Part shown: positions 50,293 through 62,123 of the stretch, one piece after another
How positions within the stretch are numbered: position 1 is the stretch's first letter
How the letters are laid out: the number at the start of each line of letters is the position of its first letter
Source: Anthostomella pinea
Lineage: Eukaryota > Ascomycota > Sordariomycetes > Xylariales > Xylariaceae
Reading direction: 5' to 3'
NCBI GenBank assembly: GCA_963556695.1
Contig: CAUWAG010000010.1
Coordinates: forward strand, 558,001-622,000
DNA length: 64,000 nucleotides
Notes under the pieces: generated by a model
What the model saw: only the letters and a program-made list of their open reading frames with translations
What the model was told of the DNA's origin: nothing
Databases searched by the model: none
Position numbers and translations under genes: made by a program

Positions 50293-51527
50293 TGATTGAG
50301 CTAGGCTTTGAGCTTGGGAGTATTGTGGGAGTTGAGGTATTCGTGAGCTCAGTGTATCATCCTGCTGACCGGGTTGCATGGTTCTGTTGGCGACACAAGA
50401 AGAAATAACCAATTACATACATATTCCAATTACATGGTTGCCTACAATGAACAACTTGCGTTGAGTGAACCCGTGCTTCAACATTGATATGATCCCAAAT
50501 CTGTAGCATCCTCAAAGCGAGGTTATTTCTCGACAGGATTGAACTGCGATACGATACTTGGGACCATTTTCAGACTGCTTTCGATATCTTCTTTTGAGTA
50601 CAGTCTTCGTGATCGTTCCATAAAGAACATGGATGCGACCAATAGATGGACTTAGAGACGAGTCGAAATCTCGGCACCAGAGCAGTGCAGAATGCGTATA
50701 AAATCAAACCTCCCCGTCCCTGAGCGGGAAAAGGGGCTGACCCACGTCCGCCGAGGTGTGGGTCCCTATCAACGCGAAGTTAATGGGGAGCTGCTGGCAG
50801 AATTGCCATTTAGGTACATTATGGACAGTACTCTCTTCCAAACTCAGTGCGGTTCTCCATGGAGGAGCGGAATCCTTACACTCCGTCACAATATTTTTCT
50901 TATTTGACAGTATGCAAGCATGCGCCCAGCACGCGTAGCGCGGAATGTCTGCGACGGCGACCCAGAAGCAAGCTGAAAGGCAACTCAACCAAATACTCAC
51001 CGGTGTAAACAGCAGTCCGATGGGAACTCGTCACGCCGACGATGGATACACGCCGCGCGCACCGCACCAATGTCACGTACGCCAGCGTTGTTCATAGCGT
51101 CGGGCTGATCCATCACTCGGTGTCAAAGTCGTTTCACGTCGGAGCCGTCCCGCCGGGTGTCTATGCGCTGTTCAGACTTGTATTGCACTGGACTGCAGGG
51201 GCTCAGGACTCGCCCCCTCAGAAGCCCGAAGAGCTGGCACAGTTGAGGCTGCCAAATGGCAACGGCTGGGGATCGAGGTTTGGTGGAGGTTGACAAACGG
51301 GCGAGCTGACCTGATACTGCTGGACGCGCCCTTGTGGGCTTATCAATGAAAGTCAAGGACCTTGTGAGTGTGACTCGGGTCATTGTGAACTTTTACTGCG
51401 TGAATTAGTGGAACGCATTGGGCATCTTCACTGCTCCAAACCTTGTTTGTAAGGATATTACTGCTTGATTTTACGTATATTTCTTCAGATCTCCCCGCCA
51501 ACCCTCACCAACGGGCCGTCAGTCCGA
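50293..51527. other. Convergent intergenic region
   Basis: 1.2 kb between convergent gene ends. No feature recognised. Confidence 0.5.
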
Positions 51528-53121
51528 TCACGTCAAGATCGTGAAGACCTGCGAGCCATCATTAGAGCAGGGGGCGGAGTCAAGTCTGCCTGTTCCAGGC
51601 ACAATGCAAGTCACGTTACGGTCGCTCTCGGGCGCGAGCACCAGGTCAGTACCGCCAGTGAATGGGATGAGCTGACCAGTATTGGTCAGGCCCCCTGCGT
51701 CCAAGTCAGTCAAGCATTCAACTCAAGCCCATGAAGTGATTACAAACCTCCGTCTGCCCTGCCTCCACAAGAGAAGATCGTGACGGTGTCTCCAGCTGGG
51801 CGACGAGAATCGAAGCTGATACAGCCGTTCATCTGAACCAAAGTCAATACATATGCCCCAGCTCAATGATTACAAGGGTTTGGGGACTTACCAAGCTGCT
51901 CACCAGCAAAGCCGAATCCTGGGCATCGTTATGCACCCCTGCGGTGATGACGTCGAACTTCTCATTCGGCGCGCCGGCACAGTCGACCAAGGACACCGGG
52001 ATCAGGTTCTGTCGGAAGTCTCCTGCAGTCGGGTCGATGAATAGACACTGCCCACCTGGTGCCTTTATGCTCACGGATGTGAAAACGCGAGTGGCGGTAT
52101 TGTCTCTTTCGTGCGACTCTGCGGCGGCTGTGGGCACGAGTGTGCCTCCCGCGCGGGAAACGGGGACTGCTTCTGTAGGGTCTGGTATACTTTCGGCGGG
52201 TGCATCACTTGTTGCTGGGGATGAAGCCTCCGCGGCCCCAGTGCTGGATGCCGTCGCTCTGATGTCTGACGCCAGTGCTGTCGTGGTGGTATCAACGCTG
52301 CCAGTCGTTTGACCGGTGGTCGTCGCGACTGGAGAAGCAGTAGTGGCGGACGAGCCGGAGGATACGATGGGGTCACTTGGCTGAGCGGGAATGCTCACGT
52401 TGGCAGAATCATCACCGAACGTGAACATCTGGTCATTGTTGTTTGTGGCACAGGCTGCGACACTGAGGACATCTCCATCGACAGTCAGGCATGACTGAGC
52501 GTCGTTTTCAGGCGAAAACATCCCCGGTCCTGTGCCGCCAAAGTAAGGAAACAGCTGCGAGTCCGTGACTTCGCCGCCGCCGTCAGCCCGGCCTCCACAG
52601 CTGAACAAGAGGACTTGGTTCCCAGCTGCTCGTCTTGGGTCGAAGTTGAAGCACGCGTTGGTCTGTACATGCATTAGACCTCGCTTTACATAAAATATAT
52701 CTCGAAAGGAGTGAGAGCTACTGACTAGAGTGCTGACGATAAGCATCGAGTCCGCTACGTTGTTATGCTTGCCACTCGTGATGATGTCCCACCCTTGCCC
52801 ATCTGTGGAACCACATTCACCAACTTGGATCGGGGTAAGATTGGCTCGAAAGTCTCCCGAAAGTTCGTCTACGAACAAGCATCGTTTGTCTGAGGTCTGC
52901 GAGCTGTTTAGCGAGCCTGCGACATCATCCGATCTTAACTTCGAAGGGAGCCATACCTGGATCTGTATCCCAGAGAAGGCCTTAGTGGCAGTGGCATCGG
53001 GCTGCTGGGCCTCTTCGAAAGCTGCTTGATCCAATGCCGTAACAGCCCTTTGAGCGAACGCCAATGGCGACGCCGTGACCAACGATGCCGAAGCAAGGGC
53101 GACTGAAACGACTGTCTTCAT
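51528..53121 (-). CDS. Secreted two-module repeat protein with Ser/Thr linker
   Basis: Four exons: 52726-53121, 51892-52662, 51748-51832, 51528-51694; 472 residues. A signal peptide (MKTVVSVALASASLVTASPLA) leads into module 1 (from about 70: CLFVDELSGDFRANLTPIQV...WDIITSGKHN...IVSTL, then ACFNFDPRRAAGN, SCGGRADGG). A Ser/Thr/Ala/Pro-rich linker of about 100 residues follows, then module 2 repeats the pattern (CLFIDPTAGDFRQNLIPVSL...FDVITAGVHN...LVSSL, then GCISFDSRRPAGD, SCGGRADGG). The ends CLTVDG...QMFTFG and CIVPG...QVFTIL recall the QxF repeats of beta-trefoil lectins, but I cannot assign the family firmly. Cys-rich and secreted, it may bind cell-wall or sugar ligands; that is inference. 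An intron lies after the matching Leu in both modules. Confidence 0.82.
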
Positions 53122-55722
53122 CGTGTCTTCAGTTGAAGTGTATATGAGTAAGAGGAATTGATGCTATTAAAATGATGTAGGTTCGTCACGCTGGAAGAAC
53201 GGTGCGATTGAATGAATGAATGCGAGATCCAGCCCGGCGAAATTGTGACAGGAGAACCGAAAAGAACGACGTAAAAGTCAATAAAGGGACGACTGTAGAG
53301 AATGAAAGCTTCGTGGTGCGGACGAAGAGAACCATCGCCGAAAATTCAACCTCGTCTGAGGCAATAGATATAGGTATCGCGAGGGACTCTCCGGAGGAGC
53401 GCCATTAACCCTTTCTAAGATGATGAGTTTCCAGAAAGTTTCATGATCGCCCAGCAGTCGACAACATAAACCCATCGTCGTTTCAATCCGCGCCCTGAAC
53501 ATGGCCGGCAAGGCGATAGATGCTGCAGGCCAGACAGGAGGCCGACAAAGGAATGCCCAAGAACGGGTTGCCGCTGAGGTTGATGAAACGGTGCACGTTG
53601 CAGCGCCCGGGGGTTTTAAGCTTATCAGCGTAGATGAGATGGACGCGGGGGGGCTGCCAGGGGCTGGGGCTGGGAGCTGAAAGGATCCATGTGGAAGATC
53701 AGGCCGCCCGATAGGCCATGCATACTCGGTTTTCTGGTTGATCTAGATCTACTCTGCTATGGCGGGTAAGTAAGACGCATCTTCCATACTATCTCTGCGG
53801 TAGTATGAGCTTCTGAAAACAGTCCGCGGCTACCGTTCAGCTCGATTGGCACGCCTCTGGTGTTTGATACGGGTAGGTATAGAGATATAAGTTCGAAGGG
53901 TCATGGGCACTTACCCCCTGTCGCATCGCCTGGCCTACAGCGCGCTTGGACAATCCGACATTCACTTGGCACTCAGCGTGGCTCGATACAAGTACAATTT
54001 GGCATCTTCTTCCACCTGGCAATAGAAAGACCGGTATGTGATCTGGCATCGTCCGTGAGATGAGTGAGGCATTATAACCTTCTCAATTATGGCTTACAGT
54101 ATAGAGTTGATGCCCATCTCGGGCACAGGCTCACCTCTGCGTTCACCTTGTATATGTGCCTAGGTGGGTACGGTATGAAACCGATTGGTGCATCCCGCAT
54201 GCTGCTGTTCTGCTCACCCTTCCATTTCACCGTCATGTTCCGCCGAAGCACTAGCAGTTTGTGAAGCTAACCTGTCATATATCGTTTCCATGGCGTAGGT
54301 AATGGGGAAAGCCATGTTTCCGACGCTCAGGGGCACCCGTTCTGCTACGAGACGAATGCCCACCCAGACGGGCCTCCAAGCTCGGTATGCAACTTGAGTC
54401 GGTTCACGGAGAATCATTGAGATGAGCAAACGAGACTCATACATTTATACTCAATTCTGCAGAAGACTGCGACTCTTCTTTCTTTCGGTAGAACCCTCTT
54501 CTCCAGCGGATGCAGCTGTCTCCCCGTCGTGTTTGCAGGTCACAGCGAGCCCAAAGAGATTGCCAGCGCCGCATACTTCGCTTCAAGGGCACCATCAATC
54601 GGACACCACGACAACATTGTTGGATCGATTATTTCTGACAAAGCGACGCTTGATATCGTCGTCGCATAGACGTGAGGTATGGCGATGGCGTCCGAATGTG
54701 GCAAGCCATAGAAAGGCGAGGTGGGTCCTGAGTCTAGAAGGTGTCAGACCCCCTTATCCCTGGCGAGATCTCTAGGGATCAACCACATCTCCAGCTTCTC
54801 CACGATTGAGCCCGCAGCTTGCTGCTCACTATTTCCCTATAGGGAAGCTCGCACGCGAAGGTAGCAATGCCGAGCCAGAGAGGTGGATGATGCGGCTTCC
54901 TGCGGGGGTTTTGATTCGCATCTAGAAGGCAAAGCTCGCTCACTGTTGGGGAAGCTGGATGAGGCTAGATGTGGCGCGATCGGGTTGAACTGCAAGGCCT
55001 TTGGCAATGCAGTTTGCCGCTTGAAGTTGGAACTGCTATGTGCTGCGCCAGCCACAAACAAAATCCTTTGTGCTCCACGTCCTCGGCAGGCCAAATTGCT
55101 TTCGTGTAGCTTGACGCACCTGAGAGGTATGCCTACTCACCTCGTTCAGCATGGGATCATGCGGCGTATCTTCGTGAACCCTTTGATGTCATCGCTTGGG
55201 CTTGTCAACGGATGGGCACCAGTGTCGAGATATGGCGATGAGACCGGATTTAGTACTTCTTGAGCAACGAAGCTGAAGACGATTAAAGTCTAGCTCAGGT
55301 CTAGAACCAGCATGTAGCATCGCCAAGGCCTCAGCACGGAGCGTCACATAACAAGGTAGGACTGACTACAGTCAGGCGGCCGTATGGTTGGATACAGCTG
55401 CCACCTGTCTCGAGTAACGCATGTGGACCTTCTCGAAGCGATCGCCAACCCGGTGCCTGGCTGCCGGTTTAAAGCTTATCGTTCCTGATCTGCAACGTTA
55501 TGCCGGACGGACCTGCTGCATCGGGGAGTTGAACAGGATCACTCCAGGTACGACCAACGACGCCTGTTACCCAATACCGGACGATTGTCGCCATTCACGA
55601 CATCTGACCGCCGCGTCCTGGGCCCAGACTGTCTGACGGATGGGATATAAAGCGTAACCAAGTCCTCTATATCCTTCATTTCCGGTTGACACTCGCAACT
55701 CACGCCTCACGTACGAAACATC
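53122..55722. other. Gene-poor intergenic region
   Basis: 2.6 kb. The longest open frame (54883-55263, +, 126 codons) shows no family features. The two genes on either side are divergent, so promoters lie at both ends. Confidence 0.45.
55646..55651 (+). promoter_or_regulatory. Possible TATA box of the carboxypeptidase gene
   Basis: TATAAA 77 bp upstream of the start codon. Confidence 0.4.
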
Positions 55723-57604
55723 ATGAAGTTCCTTCAGATCCTTGTGTTCGTGGCGCCTCTGGTCCTCGCGACCCGAGACCGACAGGGCAAGGAAACATAC
55801 GACGGGTACAAGGTCTTCCGTGTCTCGACAAAAGTCGATGCTTCGGCATTTGAGGAGCAGCTTGAGTCTCTGGCTGCCATTGAGCTCAGTCGCAACCATG
55901 GGCACATTGACGCGCAGCATTTCGATATCGCTGTGCCGCCAGAGAGTCTGGAAGCATTCGGCGCTCTCAACTACACCGCCGAGGTGTTGATCGAGGACCT
56001 TGCAGCTGACATTGCTCTAGAGGGAGACCTCGAAGGATACCCAGGTCAGCCCAGATCTCAACATTGGCCGTGCCGTACGCTAACAAGCTACCAGGTGTGG
56101 ACTTCAGCATCCAAGCGGACCAGGCTGCTGCCGCTCTCCCGAGCGCGACGTGGTTCAATGCATACCACCCGTATGCGGACCATCTGACGTTCTTGACGGC
56201 CTTGCAAGCGGCCTTCCCGTCCAACTCGGAGCTTATCACAGCCGGTAGCTCTTTTGAGAAGCGTACCATCCAGGGCATTCACCTGTGGGGAAGCGGTGGA
56301 AAGGGTTCGAAGCCTGCCATCTACTGGCATGGCAATGTTCACGCTCGGGAATGGATTACTTCGATGGTGCGCCAGATTCATACTCCGACTTGACCCCGTT
56401 CTGACTGAGGATGTCTAGGTTGTTGAGTACCTTACGTACCAGATCATCCTCAACTACAACAACGACACGACAGTGAAGACAACCCTGGACAACTATGACT
56501 TCTACATCCTGCCTATCGTGAACCCAGACGGTGAGCCAAACCAATGATCGAGTCACCCGTTCATCACTGACTTGCATAGGCTTCGTCTACACTCAAACTT
56601 CCACTCGCCTGTGGAGAAAGAACCGTCAGACACGATCGGGTTCCAGCGCTGTCGGAACCGACATCAACAGGAACTGGCCCTACATGTGGGATGGCGAGGG
56701 TTCATCTACAAGCCCAGGATCAGGTCAGTAATCCTAACCCGAACCCTAACCCTGTCCAAAGAACGTTACTGAGTTGTACTACTAGAAACGTAAGCTTCCA
56801 CTGCTTCCATGGGCCAAGATGACTCAAGAAATATTTTACATGTTTCCTTGTCGTTCTCTGCATCCTCGGAACCTGCAGTACTTCATCGTTTGTGGGACAC
56901 TGACTTAACATAATACAGGTACCGTGGAGCTGCAGCTGGAGACACCCCTGAGAACACTGGGATCCGCAGTAAGTACACCAAAGTGATATGGGTCGCTTAG
57001 GAATCCATGCTGATTATGGTTTTCAGAGTACGGCGACACGCTAGCTGCTGGCAGGGGTGTCAAGAACTACATCGATTGGCACAGTTACGGCCAGTATATT
57101 CTGACGTAAGTTCACCGTGCGCGGTTCTCAATCTTCTGTCGTATGACATACGCCCCTGAGACGGCAATAGCACCCACTAGGTCGGGACCCTATGAGGATA
57201 TCTGCTTACATTCGATACACAGGCCCTACGGCTACGACTGCTCGGTTTCAGCGTCGAACCAAGCTAAGCAAAACACGCTGGCCGCCAACACCGGCGCAGC
57301 TATTGCCAAGTCATACGGCACGAGATTCACTACTGGCGGTACTTGCGCAACCCTCTACGCTACTGCCGGTGGAAGCAACGACTACATGACCGACGTCGCA
57401 GGGACGGAGTTTGCGTGAGTTTATTCCCAACCCACCTCTAATGAATGCTTCGTTCTCACTTGACTTACTTACTGACTGGTCTTCAGCTGGGCTATTGAGC
57501 TCCGCGACACTGGTGCAAATGGTTTCGTCCTGCCTGCTGCTCAGATTGTACCGAGTGGCATTGAGGCTTTCGCGGGGATGAAGTACTTGTGGACCAACAT
57601 GTAA
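55723..57604 (+). CDS. Secreted metallocarboxypeptidase A (M14), with a 4-nt micro-exon
   Basis: Nine exons: 55723-56044, 56095-56366, 56419-56530, 56580-56723, 56786-56789, 56919-56968, 57027-57105, 57223-57414, 57487-57604; 430 residues. It removes C-terminal residues from peptides outside the cell, after removal of a propeptide. A signal peptide ([16 protein letters not shown]) and propeptide (to about 115) precede the catalytic domain. The zinc ligands are His190 and Glu193 in NVHAREW and His320 in IDWHSYG; the catalytic base is Glu396 in [17 protein letters not shown] and ILTPYGYDC are other family marks. The micro-exon AAAC restores the expected SETYRG sequence and the frame; skipping it puts a stop in the next exons. 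The frame is otherwise intact. Confidence 0.9.
56733..56753 (-). repeat. Telomere-like CCCTAA repeats inside an intron
   Basis: About three and a half units of CCCTAA (one unit changed to CCCGAA) lie in the intron before the micro-exon of the carboxypeptidase gene. Confidence 0.6.
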
Positions 57605-57705
57605 AGCTCCCATAAGATAGGTAGTTACGCCGAGACGTTGGACTTTTGTTTGGGCTATCCACACGGCTTATATACTTTAGCTACTGCAATATCATCATGC
57701 ATACT

Positions 57706-58571
57706 CTATAGTTCACTCAGAATGTCTGCTTCGAATCCCTCGTCTAGCTTGCCAACATCCCCAGAAAGCCCCGCGTCGTGAGGTGGCCCTTCATGTGTTC
57801 CTCGACCGTCGACCAGACCGTCATACGCAAACCGCAGCCAATAAACCAACTCAGTCGTGCTGTGCTCCTCCAATCCACGCATGATGTCCACGGGCGTAGT
57901 ATCAGGCATCCACATCTCCGAGCGAATCTCCATCCCAGACCCATCCGCCAAGTCCCGAGCCGCTATAATCGTGTACCCAAACACAGTCCCGTCCATCAGC
58001 GTCAACGCTACCACATTCTGTACCGGAAATTCGGCCAGGTCGGGCATGAACGGCTGTCTGGCGGTTGGCTTCGCGCTTAAGTGCGCGATCAGCCCGGCGC
58101 CCCAGCTCTCGATGATGTCGATTGTGATTCCCCCGTCGGACGCTAGCTCCAGGTAGTGCGCCGGATGTCCCGCCATCAGTGCGTTCGGGAACGTGGACCC
58201 GGCGCCGGCGCTAGCGAACCAGTTCGCGAAAGACGTTGCGTTGAGGATGGCGGGGTTTACGAACGCGCGCACGAGCACCGGCCGTGAGGTGAAGCGGCCG
58301 GACGAGCGGGCGACGGTGGCGTGCCAGAAGATGTTGGCGGTGGCGATGTCGGTTTCCAGGAGGGCTAGGGTGCCAGAGGGACCGAGGCGGGCGCGGATAG
58401 TGTGGAGGACCGTGTGAGCGGCGGTTAGCTCGAGGGCGTCGAGGTTCGACTTGGGGGTTCCTTGGAGGACTTCGGTCTTGATGCCTTTGTGGGGTGAGGA
58501 GTGTCCAAGGGGTGGGATGAGGCCAAGAGGATGAAGCCGAGGCAGACGAGGAGGAGGTGCTTGATCGCCAT
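57706..58571 (-). CDS. Hypothetical secreted protein, frame disrupted near its start
   Basis: An ATG at 58571 opens a good signal peptide (MAIKHLLLVCLGFILLASS), but that frame stops after 48 codons. A second frame, open across the same region, runs through HKGIKTEVLQGTPKSN, LELTAAHTVLHTIRARLG and on to TAG at 57706 (about 240 residues after the presumed junction). No GT...AG intron that changes the frame was found, so a 1- or 2-base indel near 58470-58520, close to a CACCCC run, is likely. If translation instead starts at ATG 58278 the protein is 190 residues without a signal peptide. The family is not recognised. It could be a young pseudogene or a sequence error. Confidence 0.55.
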
Positions 58572-59877
58572 GGTGCTGGTGTGGTGTCTGAACTTGTGCT
58601 TCAGTCTTGTGTAGTCTGGAAGGTGGGTTCGGTGGTTGAGGTTCTGGATGACCTGAGCTCGGTGTGACGGTTCAGTGTCCTCTTGTAGATCGTCGAATTC
58701 CTCCACTGATGATGATGGCCTGGATCTGTTCGTCCTGTCTGGATACGGTCAGCTTACGTCTTGGCGTAGTACGAAGGGTGTTTTGTACTCAGAACTTTAG
58801 ACGAGTCTGGCAGGATGATGTTTGCAGATGGGAATTGCTCTTGAGGTACGGGAGCCCACCAGGTCACAAAATTGCATGCGTGCCTAAAAACCGCGTCAGG
58901 TACGTGCTTATATATTTACAGTCACGGCACCCCTCGTATGGGGGTTACTCTAAATAGATGTAAGGAGAAGATATGAAACTCCACGTTTGCTTTGGAGTTC
59001 ATGCAATCGTCGTATTATATGTCCTCGCAGCATTAAGGACCTCAGTGATCGGCGATGTTTCCATACCACTGCATACTTATGTCACATCTTTCGGGAGGCT
59101 TAGACAGCAAGCTCGTGGGCCCATCGCTAGACCTTGAATGTCAATCACGAAGATGGCTTCTTGACTACCTATAGTTCTACCTTCGGGAGAAAGTTGCAAA
59201 ATCTTACCAGGTTCGTCAGACCGAGTCGGGTAGGCGCGCTGTGGTTTCCTCAAGAGTCAGCGCTACCTTTTCTCCGCCGTAATATGAAGCCATGCAGGGT
59301 ATTGTCGTCAGATAAGCTGCTTAGTCACTCCTCTCCCCGCTTTTAAGCAAATCGTGAGAGGTCACGGGCAGTGGTTGTTGAATGGCACGCAATCCACCGT
59401 GGCATCAGGGAGGTAGCGGTGCACTGAATACACGAATATCAACCACCTGAACCAACTACGCACTATTCGACAGCGGTATCGGGGTAATGAAGGTGTCTTC
59501 ATTGGTTAGATCCCTACATGTGCCTGGAGATAGGATCTAGTACTAAGTATACACTCAAACCACAAAGCCCCTTTCACTGCCGTGTATACCAGGCTCCTTT
59601 GGCCTTCTTGATGCCTGGATCACCACTGCCACCAAGTGCTCACAAAAATGATCCAACCCCAGATCTCATCAGCCAGCTGTTGGCCTTGTTTCTTGAGGTT
59701 ATTACGCCCTTCCGCATCCTTCACTGCCTCGGACACTCTCGACCCTGTAAGCTATTCGCGCGACGATGGTGATTTGGAAGCATTACTCCTGTCGGCTGCC
59801 AATAGTTCCTCGTGTAGACGGTGTATATGGAGATGGGCACCTTAGCGTCGGGATGTTCTCTCGGGAGGTGGTGTTCT
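58572..59877. other. Intergenic
   Basis: 1.3 kb without a protein-like frame or recognised repeat. Confidence 0.5.
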
Positions 59878-60546
59878 CTAAGGGGCACTGGACGCCGACT
59901 TGAGTTGGACCCAAACGAGCTCCGGACCGTTGAAGTTGATAGTTTTCTTCATCTTGACGACCATTATCTGCCTGTCCTCTTCGCGCATCAGTTCCTTCCC
60001 AGTACTGGCCCATAGATCGTATGGCTCCAGGTCCTCCTCTCTCAGTTTGCGGCCGACACTCGAAAGTTCCCCCATGAACATGTATGCCTTTTGGATGTTG
60101 TTTGAATCCCCGAGGGGTCCCATTGCAGCTTCGACAATCCGCAGGTGCAGATTCAACAATGCCTTCGTCTCATCTGTTACGTTGGCCCGATGCTGCAGAC
60201 GCGTGCATGCATTGTCAACCATAATGTGGCGTATAAGGTGGCTGTTTATGCCCCATTCGATTCTCTTCAGTTGCGCGAGGCCACCATGCGCACAGACAAT
60301 GCTGTCTTCGGAAATGACATGCAAATGGAGCCGAGACTGTTTGTTCTTCTTGTGCCGGACGCTGATGTTGATGTAGAAGTGTCGGAGTGCTACGTGTTGG
60401 CTTTGCATGTTGACGAACATCAACGCAGACCACTTCTCGTAATATCTGCCCTTGTCGAGGGTAGACTGCGTGTCCGGATTGACATAGATGATTTCCGTGT
60501 CCAGCACGGCATATTTCCAGACCATCACGCGGAGCTCGGAAGGCAT
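59878..60546 (-). CDS. 2EXR-domain (F-box-like) hypothetical protein
   Basis: One exon, 222 residues from ATG 60546. The start reads MPSELRVMVWKYAV, matching the LPxELRxxIW core of the 2EXR/F-box-like domain common in fungi; the in-frame codons just upstream encode FSRFPR, which also belongs to that domain, so a short upstream exon (acceptor near 60585) is likely. The rest is helical and charged (VKMKKTINFNGPELVWVQL at the end) without other motifs. These proteins form large fungal families of unknown function. No signal peptide. Confidence 0.7.
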   Translation of the reverse strand: MPSELRVMVWKYAVLDTEIIYVNPDTQSTLDKGRYYEKWSALMFVNMQSQHVALRHFYINISVRHKKNKQSRLHLHVISEDSIVCAHGGLAQLKRIEWGINSHLIRHIMVDNACTRLQHRANVTDETKALLNLHLRIVEAAMGPLGDSNNIQKAYMFMGELSSVGRKLREEDLEPYDLWASTGKELMREEDRQIMVVKMKKTINFNGPELVWVQLKSASSAP

Positions 60547-61619
60547 ACGAGGGAATCGCGAGAAAGATGCGGGGCTAGCTATGGGTCAATGAATGGTTTG
60601 ATGACATGGCGATGGCTAGGCTGGTTGGTGAAGATCCTAGAACTTGAGGGGTGTCGGTTTCCGCGTTTGGGCTGCGTTCGGGACGCGTTCGGTGTTGATG
60701 CTGGTCTCTGCAGTCAGGTCGCTTGTTGTAATGGAGTTCGTCTGAGAGGAATGGGGGGGGGGGTGTGTTGGGGGGGTACCGCCTTGGAATATCATCTGAA
60801 AGTGGTCGACGGTGGGTGGATGAGTGGTGCTGCTGCAAAAGGTACCTCTGGGCAATATGCGTTTCATTCAGACGAAAAGCGGGCGCACGAAACAATGGGC
60901 AAGTAAAGTATGAGTGAACGAAGATAATGAAATGGGGTACCGATGTGTGCTGCGGTAACCCAATCTGCGATGTCCTGGGGGCAACAAGCGTCAAATAGGG
61001 AATCCGTAGAGGGAGGTGATTAGGGTTGCGTGGCACCTCAATTTGGCCCCTCCTGGCTGATACCGAATATACTCGAGTGTCACAATGGTGGGTGGTAGGG
61101 TACTGAACGCTATATATGGCAGCGACGTTCCTCGCGGTTAAAGACACAGGCAGACAACAGGGTTAGGGTAAGGGTAGCCCATGTTTTGGGACAGAGTGGC
61201 ATGTCCAGACCTTACGAAGCCGCATCCTGGCAACACCTAAAAGTGCTTCTCCTAGACAACCAGGTAGACAGACCCAGATGAACATTGCTCACTCTCACTG
61301 AGTGGGAATGTACCGGCACAGTTGATGAGCAGTTTCCTGTACCCGGCGGGCTACACGCCTTGGAGAAAGCATGAATATGGAAAGGTGTGTTGGATGGGCA
61401 CTGACACAAACCAGCACCTTCATCCAACCCCTGGGTGATTCCACTTCTGCCAGTCCGATACGAATGAGTAGAGAGGGATCATGTAAACATAAGTTGGTTG
61501 TCCCTTAGCTAAGACAAGCTTCGAATGCCGAACAATCCACAACGACAAATGCTATGTGATTGCAAACAAAAGCATAGTCACCTTGCAGCTTCACCTCTCT
61601 AGATGAGGACCTCTATGCT
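60547..61619. other. Intergenic with G-runs and a telomere-like motif
   Basis: Two long G-runs (60753-60763 and 60770-60776) and a short TTAGGG-like stretch (61159-61174) occur here. Open frames are proline- or repeat-derived and not gene-like. Confidence 0.5.
61159..61174 (+). repeat. Short TTAGGG-like tract
   Basis: AGGGTTAGGGTAAGGG: two and a half telomere-like units, one of them with an extra A in place of T. Confidence 0.4.
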
Positions 61620-62123
61620 ATGCACCTGTCATCGCTTTCAGTCTACGACGACGAAGCCAGTATCATGCGCCTCCGTATCAACTTCCTCCACATGGACGGC
61701 ACTATCCAAGTACCCACTGTGCAGCAGCGCCTGCTCAACACATTCAAATTCTTCGGCCAACGACCTGGTTCGTTCAGGCAGTATTGTGAGTTCATCACGG
61801 CCAACTTCACCGGCGGACCGGTCTTCAAAGAGGCTGCACGACTCATCGCCTGGGCGGGATGGCGCCTGGGAGCCCATTTGCTCTCCAGCACCGAATTCCA
61901 GACCCGGATCCAGGGATCCGAGGCTATAAATGCCGAGCACAGCATCAAAGTCTTCCGCTGGGCAGTCGCCCACATGCCCCTGACCGCAGCCGAGTTTCTG
62001 GATCGGCTCAAGAAGTGGGGCGGGGTGAGAATTTGTCAGGATGGAAGTACCTGGCTGGGATTGGACGGCGGGCTGGACCCCCTTTCAAAGACGTCCTGGC
62101 AAGCGGCATACCGCCGGGAATAG
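61620..62123 (+). CDS. Hypothetical protein
   Basis: Single open frame of 167 residues. No family was recognised. The peptide has mixed composition with long helical stretches (VFKEAARLIAWAGWRLGAHLL, AAEFLDRLKKWGG) rather than simple-sequence character. There is no signal peptide or membrane segment. A splice donor-like GGGTGAG near 62027 leaves open that the last ~35 codons are intron and that the gene continues downstream. Confidence 0.45.
   Translation: MHLSSLSVYDDEASIMRLRINFLHMDGTIQVPTVQQRLLNTFKFFGQRPGSFRQYCEFITANFTGGPVFKEAARLIAWAGWRLGAHLLSSTEFQTRIQGSEAINAEHSIKVFRWAVAHMPLTAAEFLDRLKKWGGVRICQDGSTWLGLDGGLDPLSKTSWQAAYRRE

Noticed and set aside
61159..61174. Telomere end or subtelomere marker
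   Set aside because: Only two to three imperfect units and flanked on both sides by ordinary sequence and genes.
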